Shown: piece by piece, positions 57,066-64,000 of the stretch | Position numbering within the stretch: position 1 is the stretch's first letter | Layout: the number at the start of each line of letters is the position of its first letter | Assembly (NCBI GenBank): GCA_022432975.1 | Contig: CM039509.1 | Span: forward strand, 46,247,167 to 46,311,166 | Direction: 5' to 3' | Length of the DNA: 64,000 bases | Origin: Begonia masoniana | Taxonomy: Eukaryota > Streptophyta > Magnoliopsida > Cucurbitales > Begoniaceae | Notes under the pieces: model-generated | Told to the model about the DNA's origin: nothing | The model's database searches: none | What the model saw: only the letters and a program-made list of their open reading frames with translations | Translations under genes and position numbers: made by a program

Positions 57066-58115
57066 AAGCAGTCCCCGCAGAGCTTTATTTTGCCTTTTCT
57101 AAACTTGAGGCTTTTTTTTGCCCTTTTCCCATAGTTGGTGCTTTTTTTTGCACTTAACCCTAATTAAAATTTGCAAACATTAAATAACTTTGTCAAATAA
57201 TCAAAATAAATATCATACTAACACAATTCATAAGAACTTCGTTTAGAAATAGATTACCCAAAGTTTCAATAGGAAATATCTTTAACAATTAAAACATACT
57301 AATTTAAATATCTCTCTCAGGCCCAAAAATATCTTTTTCTTCTGCATGTTTGCTTGCCTCTGGAAGGTTCTCGATTACATCCAGTTCTTTCTCAAATAAA
57401 AATTCACCTACATCACAAAATTATACAAACTATGAGGTTTAACTCAACAAGAAAAAATACAAGCAAGTGTCAAAATTAACATTTACTTTTACCAAATCCT
57501 GATTACAGACTGGTTGGTACTCATTTCCCAACCTTAGACTTAGTCATTTCATTGTCGTTCAGACTTTATCAACTTACTTTAGATCAAGTTCATCATCTCA
57601 TTGTCGTTCAGGCTTTTGCTATCACATAAGTACCGTATGTTCAAGCTCACTATCTCATTGTCTTCAGACTTTTGCTATCACATATTTTCCGTCAATTCCA
57701 TCGTATTCAAACATATACAAAATTTCCTACCAATTTTATCTTTATACAATTATATATATCAATGCCTAAAAAATGTGTGCTCAAGTATCAATGTGTGTAA
57801 GGAAATCAGTTATATAAAAAAAATAATAAAATTTTTGTAATGTAGGGTCATGGCCAAAACATTTAAAAATGATATTTTCATTTACTTAGATTCCGAGCGA
57901 TTAAGGTTTCGGAATTTTTCTAAAAATTTTAGTATTCTAACAATATCGTGTGCTCGTCGGTTGAATCGGTTTGAGTTGGGTCAGTTTGTAGGAATTTCGG
58001 GATCTTTTTCTGTCTAAATAAATCATTTGATATTAATTCCTACTTTGATAAACCATTTCAAAAGATTTAGGCAGGAATTCCATACCGGTTCAATTTTTGA
58101 TCGGTCTAGTTCAGG

Positions 58116-58208
58116 GTGAACAGTCCAGGTTTGGTCGGGTGAACAGTGCCGGTGCAGGTCGGGTGAACAGTGCCGGTTGCGTCAGGTGAACAGTTGCAGG
58201 TTGAGTTT
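58116..58208 (-). repeat. Four tandem 23-24-bp repeats in the Gypsy LTR
   Basis: GTGAACAG starts at 58116, 58139, 58163 and 58186, each followed by a (T/G)CCGG or GCAGG phrase. They lie in the transcribed part of the LTR by orientation. Confidence 0.8.
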
Positions 58209-58710
58209 GGTACTGTTCTGGTCTGGTTCAGCTTTGGGTTGGACCGGTTCTGTTCAGATTAAGTGAACCAGTTCAATTTTATTATTTTTTTAAAAACAAA
58301 TTAAACACTTTTCTTCCTCCCCTTCTTCTCCTTCACGCACGCCTGAAAACGCAGAGAGAAAGAGAGAGAGATCGATAGGCAGAGGGAGAGAGCCGGAGCG
58401 AGAGGGAGTCGGAGTTCGGCCGGTCAACGACGGAGGGGTGTTTGGCCGAGCAAGATTTCGTCAGAGGAAAGTTTGGTCAAGGGAGAGATAGAGGGTTCGG
58501 AGGTAGGTTCTCTGATTTTCAGAACCTTGAATGTTTTTTGTGTGTGATTTTCCTTCACCGATCTACTCTATTTATAGAGTAGATCTTTCAACTTAATTTG
58601 CCAAAGTGGTTGGTTTCTCGCCTAATTTTTCCAACCATTTTTTTTTCGGTGCTTCAATGCTTCTCATCCAATTTTTCGGTTCTTTAATTCTGGTAGTTAC
58701 ATAATTACAA

Positions 58711-59275
58711 AGTAGAACAACCTTTTATATTAGAAACAAGAGAAGACGAGTAGGATTAAACCAGGTTTGTCTTGTACAAGAGTTTTGACCCGCCATTTGA
58801 GGTGCGAAATATGAAAACTTCGAAACATACAAATGGGTATGCCCTTATATATATTCAGAGAGAGAATGAAAAGAGGAGAGAGAGACGGAGAGAGAGAGAC
58901 GTGGAACAGGATACGCGTTGCAAATTCAGTGTCAATTGCCTGCTTCCGTTTCATTGTTTGGCTTTTTATGTTTGAGTGGGCTCCATTCAACCAGGTTGGC
59001 CAATCAAATCACTTTATATAAATAATAAAATATTTATTAATTTCCATAGTAATAATAAATTAATCATAAAATATTTATTAAGTTAGTGTCAAATATTGTA
59101 ACAGATTCACAACTAAAGCCAAAATCATTTTTCCTATTAATTGTAAATACTAAATTTATAATATAGTTCTCTTCTACACTCCACATCTCTGCGTAATTAT
59201 TCTATTAATATACAACATTTCATCATGTGAAATTATAATCTAAATTTAGCATATGTATTAATTAAATACGAACAA
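58711..59275. other. Intergenic between the nested Gypsy and the F-box-like remnant
   Basis: AT-rich, with a GA-rich patch at 58857-58900. The short ORFs here have no recognisable domain. Confidence 0.5.
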
Positions 59276-59978
59276 TTAATGACGTGGTAAAAGAAAATGC
59301 TGCAAGTATCTAAGTCCATCTTCAACGCTGACGTAGCTCCAACTTATGACACTCAAAAAATCCCCACACTCACTCTGCTTATCTTCTTCTTCCTCCTCAC
59401 CTCTAATACTCAACCCTAGCTTCACATCGGAAACCATGCCGCTCGTTTCCCCTTCCCTTCGGCAACACGTCGGAGAAGGTAGCTCCTTCGAGAACCATCC
59501 CTCTGTTCCTGTCCCTCCTTGCAGTCCCTCCACCTTCTCCTCCCTGTCCATCATCGTGAAAATCCCTCTCCACCTTCCCAGAACCACGATCCACGTTATC
59601 CTCATTTTCTCCGGGACCTCTGTGGTTTCATAATTCTCGTCTCCATGAATCTCCATGTCAAATCTGAACGTCCCACTTGGCTTCATTGCGAGTTCGTGAG
59701 CAGATTTTTTCGAGCTGGCGGAGGCGGTTGCCATGTTAACTGTGAATATGAGGTCGGAGAGTGAAATTTGAGGCGAGTCCGCCGGAATCAGGAGTCTCAT
59801 TTTGGCGGCGGTAAGAAACGGTGGGGGAGACGGGAAAAAGGGAAGGGAAATGAGCGGCGAAAATGGGTTGCCAGAGGTGGTCGGAGGACATGGAAAAGGA
59901 CCAGAGTTTGCAGACCTCTCGCCAGATGCGATAGACGTGGAAGAAAGCAACTTGCCCATCAGCCATACCCCAGAGCAT
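59276..59978 (-). pseudogene. F-box-like protein remnant, frameshifted
   Basis: Intronless coding remnant. One frame (59978 to about 59810) reads ADGQVAFFHVYRIWREVC and DHLWQPIFAAHFPSLF, the end of an F-box and the segment after it. The next frame (about 59810 to 59276) reads QISLSDLIFTV, KPSGTFRFDMEIHGDE, GTEGWFSKELPSP and VSVEDGLRYLQHFLLP, which I associate with the C-terminal part of a plant F-box family. The frames are joined by at least one shift near 59810, and the N-terminal F-box start is missing or in a third frame. F-box proteins recruit substrates to SCF ubiquitin ligases; this one is unlikely to work. The assignment is from memory of the family pattern. Confidence 0.5.
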
Positions 59979-60351
59979 AGCGAACGAAGGGAAGAACGTT
60001 CAGAGGGCTTCGTACCACATCGGAAACTAAATAATAGATTCTTTAGTTTTTAATACTCTTTAGTCTGTGCTACTGTTCACGACCTTACTTGAACAGGATC
60101 TGTTCTATAGGCTCGTACATCTGCATCCTTGGTTTCTAAGGAGACAGAAGCTCAAATCTGGTGGATGAAATATGATCGTCCAATCAGAGCGTGATTAACG
60201 GTGCACGTAGCCTCCGTGCTACGTCGCTGTAGAGGATCTTTCCCATCCTGGTGAGATAGATTCTGGTTGGGAATGATTGGTCGGTTGTCTGACAGATTAC
60301 AGTTTTTTTTCTCGAAATTTTGTAAATTTTCTTTAATTTCCTGCTTTTAAA

Positions 60352-60627
60352 TTAAATTCTAATACGAGCGTTGATAATCACATGAACCAACAATTTATGA
60401 TTACACGTACTTGGAATTAGAAAAAGAGTGAATATTTCATTCCTTTTTTCATCAGACTCATTCACTAATCTATTGTTCAAGCACATTTTGGGAAGTACGT
60501 CAACTTTCATTCCACAAGGCAATCGAACACCGTTAGCTCGATTGATCGGAGTGGCAGAAGCCTTGGTATCGGCATTGATCGGCCAACCGATGAAGTTTTC
60601 AAACACCCATTTTCTCGATTTGAGCAT
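60352..60627 (-). other. Unidentified ORF fragment, possibly a gene remnant
   Basis: 91 open codons reading KSRKWVFENFIGWPINADTK, then PCGMKVDVLPKMCLNN. It looks protein-like but matches no family I know. It lies next to the gyrase-like fragment and is probably decayed. Confidence 0.25.
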
Positions 60628-60699
60628 TGTTTAAACCAAAGTTCCTTTTACTCCCTTCATCGAGAATCTTGAATAGATAACAAGCTAGCCCCTTGCCTT

Positions 60700-60802
60700 G
60701 TATCCCCCAATTTCTTCAGCATTCTCTTCTCTGGGTCCAAAGTTGTTTCCCATAGTTGTGCAGGCATCATTTCTCCCAAACCTAAACGCAAGGGTTCAAA
60801 GT
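60700..60802 (-). pseudogene. Gyrase B/topoisomerase-like fragment
   Basis: The minus strand reads [20 protein letters not shown] followed by LKKL, very like the TOPRIM-end motif KGLGEMMP...LWETTMxPxxRxL of DNA gyrase subunit B, which plants use in organelles. Only about 33 codons are recognisable, with AT-rich non-coding sequence on both sides, so it is an isolated exon remnant. Confidence 0.5.
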
Positions 60803-61194
60803 TTTTAATCTTCATTTAAGAAACATAAAGAAAAATGAACGATGTCTACAAACATCAGAAAAATTAGAGTTGAGTTTCTAATCTCGTTCCACACTGCTTG
60901 TTATGGTTTGTATGGAACAAGAGGAAAATGATGTTTTAGAGCCACTGAATATTTGGAATATACGCATTTCTTTTAGGCAATGCCTTGTTCTAATAGAATT
61001 TTATTATCAACAAAAAATATAAAGAGAAGAAAAATTAGCTTTTTAACAGATATATTGTTTTTCTTGTGTTAGGACACCAGTAGCAGGATAGAAAGAAGAA
61101 CCATCTTCAAAAATGGAGGTCTGGAATATGTTTCTTTTTAACCTTGAAAATCAATGACAATCCATAAGCTTAGAACTCATATTTTGCTTGTGTT

Positions 61195-61868
61195 TATCCT
61201 TGGCCTCTTCCGGGTTCATTCTATATGAGAGCCAATTTGATAGCACCACTTCCTATTGTAAGTCAATTTGGTGCTCAATACCTCTAAAGGGTTGTAATCT
61301 TTAAGGTATCTCTTTTAGAAACAAATCTTCGTATTGATATAAGAGTACTCAAACCTCTCTCAGAATTTCACTCAATTCTTCCACCATTGCTCGAAACATC
61401 ATCAAAAATAGAGGTCTTCTCTTTAGAAGGGATTTGCTCAACTCCTTTTTAGACATGAAAAAAAGTAGATTTGGACCTTTCTTCCTTCCTTAGCTCTTCA
61501 TCTAAAACTACCTGTTTCGGCTTGAGTGACGCCAATTTGATTGTCTTTCCTCCAAACTTAAAAGATTAATAGTTGGAGTATCCATCATGGACCACCCTTC
61601 GATCATATTGCCAAAGTCTTCTTAACAAAATGTGACTAGCACTCATCGTCACCACGTCACAAAGAACCTTGTCCTTGTATCCCCCAATTGTAAAGTCAAT
61701 GTTCACTTGCTTGGAGACCTTAATATGCTCTCGATCATTTAGCCACCTCAACTTGTAAGAACTCGAGTGTAGGGTTGTCTCTAACTCTAGTTTCTCCACA
61801 AGGTCTCGAGATGCAATATTAGTGCAACTACCTCCGTCAATTATGAGAGAACACACCTTATCCTTGAT
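61195..61868 (-). pseudogene. Gypsy protease-RT fragment
   Basis: The open piece 61566-61856 reads CSLIIDGGSCTNIASRDLVE and ASHILLRRLWQYDRRVVHDG, a Ty3-type aspartic protease with an altered DGG site. Further left GIEHQIDL and YRMNPEEAK mark the start of an RT, after an in-frame stop. No LTR or the rest of pol is near, so it is an orphan fragment. Confidence 0.75.
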
Positions 61869-61917
61869 GAAAACTTAGGGTATTTGAGCATACTATGACC
61901 TGCCCATAGTCCCCACC

Positions 61918-62276
61918 GTCCCAAACACTGTCGTGAGCAGGAAGGATGCGCTAAGGCATCTGAGCAAGGTTTTGGAGGTGAACGCAGATGTTGTTGCTGC
62001 CGTATATGGGTTCTACTCTACTATGCTGGACTCTGCCACCAGCAGGGGGAGTCACTCAAGGCATCCTTCTCCCTGAACAAGCTAAAGATCCAGAGTCACG
62101 CAAGCTACATGGACGGGTACACCTCTTATGGTGACTATGCAGCCTTCAAGGCCAGACGCAAGGCGGACGGCATATATAAGGCACAGAGTCTGCGTTTACG
62201 GACCATAGATTTCTATCAACGAAGGATATACAATCGAGAAGAATTGACGACGCTAAACCTATGCAAAACCATGTGA
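61918..62276 (+). pseudogene. Remnant of an unidentified plant protein, frameshifted
   Basis: Frame one (61918 to about 62040) reads SRKDALRHLSKVLEVNADVV and YGFYSTMLDSATS. After a shift at the AGCAGGGGG run near 62045 another frame reads LKASFSLNKLKIQSHASYMD, then YTSYGDYAAFKARRKADGIY and LRLRTIDFYQRRIYNREELT, ending at a TGA (62274-62276). Base and codon use look like a real gene, but I cannot name the family. There is no intron within about 350 bp and the ends are abrupt, so it is probably a displaced or retrocopied fragment. Confidence 0.4.
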
Positions 62277-63190
62277 ATTAACTATCTGAGAAACAGTGGT
62301 AGTTAGGAATCTTACCTGTCAGGAAACCAACTGTCTATCTCATAAAAATTTAACCTCTCTGGGTATATGATTTTGGAGGATTTTAAGCCATGAAAGGCCA
62401 TTTCAGAGCGCTTCATGTTAAAGTAGCAGACCCGGATAGAAAGATTGCATGACATGTGAAGAATGGGAAGTGACGTGGCTGTGACTTGTCACTTTTCCAG
62501 CTTCATTTTTTACATCACCAGCAACATACCCAGTCAATCAGAAGATAGTATAGTATATTTTCTCAGGTCATCCATTATTGAGCAGTAGATGAGCAAGCGA
62601 AGACTCAGACAGAGTAGAAGTGAGATAGAGCAGCCATGGCCAAACCTCTTTATAAATATACAGTCTTTACTCAGGCAGAGAAGAAGTTAGATAGAGCCAC
62701 CATAGCCAAACCTTATAAATACAGTCTTTGATGACACAACAATGGTTCGATCTCAGAAAGAATCACTTGTTTGGATGATGAAAAGCTCACTTGAACGACC
62801 AATTAGCTATGATCCTGCTGACAGGCCTTCTTTTCATTTCCACAGAGAAGTCATGTTTCTGCAGTGACACAGAATTCTTTACACCACAAAATAAATGCAG
62901 CCAAACATGCATATTGTCATTATTACACCGCAAAATCTAGTAAATCCAGATCAAACTCATTCAACGACAGGTTGTAAATGCACAAACTTAATGACATATC
63001 TTTCTCTCTCATCCAAAAGTCAACTCAACATAAGGCACTAGAATTATTATTTTTATTTTTGGCAAAATCGAAAATCTGGCTCCAACTTTAAGTAAATGAC
63101 AAAAAATAGATTCAACTAATTTTTCGTGCAAAAAATAGCACAAAGTATCAAAAATGGACAAAAAATAGACTCGTGGTAAACCGTTATACT
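62277..63190. other. Non-coding stretch with a 66-bp tandem repeat
   Basis: No gene recognised. It holds the tandem repeat at 62603-62733 and, from about 63060, a CAAAAAATAG-rich segment that resembles the ends of Mutator-like elements. Confidence 0.5.
62603..62733 (+). repeat. Two 66-bp imperfect tandem repeats with TATAAATA
   Basis: The unit starting ACTCAG(A/G)CAGAG occurs at 62603 and 62669. Both units hold CC(A)TGGCCAAACC-like sequence and TATAAATA (about 62650 and 62717). Confidence 0.75.
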
Positions 63191-63374
63191 CCCGCGGGGA
63201 GTTTTCTGAAGGAGAACGGTTTGCCGCGTGTGGAGAACGACAAACCGTTCTCCGAGGGGGCACTTGTGAAGGTGAAGACCCCCCGCGTTCACGTGCCCGT
63301 GCACTCTCGATGAGAATGGTTTGTCGTTCTCCACACGCGGCAAACCGTTCTCCTTCAAAAAACTCCCCGCGGGG
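63191..63374. repeat. Nested GC-rich inverted repeat (hairpin)
   Basis: Left arm from CCCGCGGGGAGTTTTCTGAA and right arm ending AAAACTCCCCGCGGGG pair over about 60 bp around a 50-bp centre. Within the left arm GGAGAACGGTTTG and CAAACCGTTCTCC form a further perfect 13-bp stem around GCGTGTGG. The flanks (GGCAAAATCGAAAATCTGGC, then CAAAAAATAG phrases) resemble the outer parts of the MULE at 55891. Confidence 0.8.
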
Positions 63375-63503
63375 AATTTTTACCTTCAACAATGTGACGT
63401 CGTGATCCGCTAAAATTCAAATGACCATAACTTTTGCTACGGGTATCTATTTTGGACCGTTAAAATATCAAATCGAAGCTCTCGTCGATGCCCACACATT
63501 TCA

Positions 63504-64000
63504 TGTAACGACCCTTACCCATTCCTAATATTACTGTATAAATTTTTTTCTTTTCTTTTTCTTTTATAACTAATAAACTTTAAACCTAACGTTTAAGCGG
63601 AAAACTATTTGAAAATCTTTTTAATAAAACGTATTTAAGGTAAAGAGAACTAAAAAAACAATTTAAATTAAAACCATTTATTTTTATTTTTATTTATTTT
63701 TTTTTTCTGGTACTATTCACATGAACAGTACCACTGTTCACGTGAACAGCGATTGATCGCCCCTTTTTGGGCGATCAATCGCCCAGCTCTCTCGAATTTT
63801 TCCAGAGAGCTTGCTTCCCTTTCCCTGCACATTTCTCCTATACTTCTCTTTCAATTTTTCTTCATTCCTCCTTCAACTTTCAATATAATTTATTCTATCA
63901 AAACACTTCAACATCAATTTACATTCTAAAACATTTAACATAAAATCACTCATTCACATCCTTCATTTTACCCATTACTATAAGTACGATTCAAAACGTT
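63504..64000. repeat. Start of another Gypsy-type LTR (cut by the window end)
   Basis: TGTAACGACCCTTACCC resembles the TGTAACGCCCC end of the LTR at 55728 and typical plant Gypsy LTR ends. It includes GTTCACGTGAAC and a perfect 13-bp stem hairpin at 63750-63781 (CGATTGATCGCCC with its complement). No PBS complement precedes it, so it is either a solo LTR or the left LTR of an element in the other direction. Confidence 0.5.

Larger units (their letters stand above)
55891..57160. mobile_element. Pack-MULE with captured gene fragment
   Basis: 1270 bp. Perfect 9-bp target duplication TAATTAAAA at 55882-55890 and 57161-57169, the hallmark of Mutator-like elements. Long terminal inverted repeats: 55891-56057 and 56974-57160, both starting GGGTTAAGTGC from the outside and containing AAAAGCACCAACTAT and AGCGGGTACCCGCCTCA. 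There is no transposase; the interior carries a plant gene fragment. The right repeat has a 44-base G run where the left has six. Confidence 0.9.
46640..58710 (-). mobile_element. Ty3/Gypsy element (minus strand), nested and split by three younger insertions
   Basis: Pieces in minus-strand order: LTR (58710 down to 55728, right end uncertain), PBS complement GGGCTCTGATACCA at 55711-55724, gag and protease 55430-54198, RT part 54158-53960, RT part 52725-51785, RNase H 46799-46640. The gaps are a Pack-MULE in the LTR (55891-57160), a solo LTR in the RT (52726-53943) and a Sirevirus in RNase H (46800-51779). Each insertion is bounded by its own target duplication. The distal 3' part of this Gypsy and its second LTR are not recognised. 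Confidence 0.82.
55728..58710 (-). repeat. 5' LTR of the nested Gypsy (split by a Pack-MULE)
   Basis: Begins TGTAACGCCCCAATG on the plus strand. The far end is placed at TAATTACA (58710) only because TGTAA and TTACA form a terminal inverted pair; this is not proven. A TATA box in minus orientation (CTCTATAAATAGAG) lies at about 58565-58578 inside a near-palindrome. Without the MULE the LTR would be about 1.7 kb. Confidence 0.55.

Noticed and set aside
56817..57134. 105-codon plus-strand ORF with a poly-Gly run
   Set aside because: The Gly run is only the 44-G homopolymer of the MULE terminal repeat, and the rest has no protein-like character.
58730..59021. Overlapping ORFs in a GA-rich patch
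   Set aside because: Low-complexity translation only.

Overview
The window is eudicot-like nuclear plant DNA. It is AT-rich, its genes have short GT-AG introns, and it carries LTR retrotransposons primed by initiator Met-tRNA, Mutator-like elements and plant-type gene families. I cannot name the species. About half of the window is transposon sequence, much of it nested.

Layout, left to right. (1) 953-2597 holds the last seven exons of a PP6-type protein phosphatase catalytic subunit (FyPP family); its 5' exons lie outside the window. (2) 2947-30236 and 30911-38600 are two tandem copies of one segment, each with an 11-exon oligopeptidase B-like serine peptidase gene (prolyl oligopeptidase family, S9A). 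The left copy (4223-30016) is swollen by three LTR retrotransposons inside introns: a decayed Sirevirus-like Copia in intron 2 (5010-14507), and a young pol-less Copia (16773-19923) and a chromovirus Gypsy (19953-27012) only 29 bp apart in intron 5. All eleven left exons still join into one open frame of 773 codons. The compact right copy is broken by two single-base insertions and a tandem duplication of its last three exons. A truncated Copia LTR with its primer-binding site sits at the junction of the two copies.

(3) 38.9-40.3 kb has two paralogous small ORFs with a shared C-terminal motif. 41766-42386 is a long-TIR foldback element. 43425-44888 is an intact single-exon secreted aspartic protease (ASPG2-like). 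(4) 46.6-58.7 kb is a nest: a minus-strand Gypsy element was hit by a deleted but recent Sirevirus (46800-51779) that keeps an intact 734-codon env-like ORF, by a probable solo LTR (52726-53943), and by a Pack-MULE (55891-57160) with a perfect 9-bp target duplication and a captured gene fragment. (5) 59.3-62.3 kb is a graveyard of host-gene and Gypsy fragments: F-box-like, gyrase B-like, Gypsy protease, and one unidentified plant-type protein. The window ends with a nested hairpin (63191-63374) and the start of another LTR.

No rRNA, tRNA or CRISPR was seen. Probable functional host genes are the PP6 gene, possibly the left oligopeptidase gene, the aspartic protease and perhaps the two small ORFs. 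The points most worth a second look are: the transposon-filled gene copy staying open while its clean twin is broken; the intact gag-protease ORF of the pol-less Copia; the repeated bZIP-like/ATCGGCA array in the Sirevirus LTR; and the Pack-MULE.
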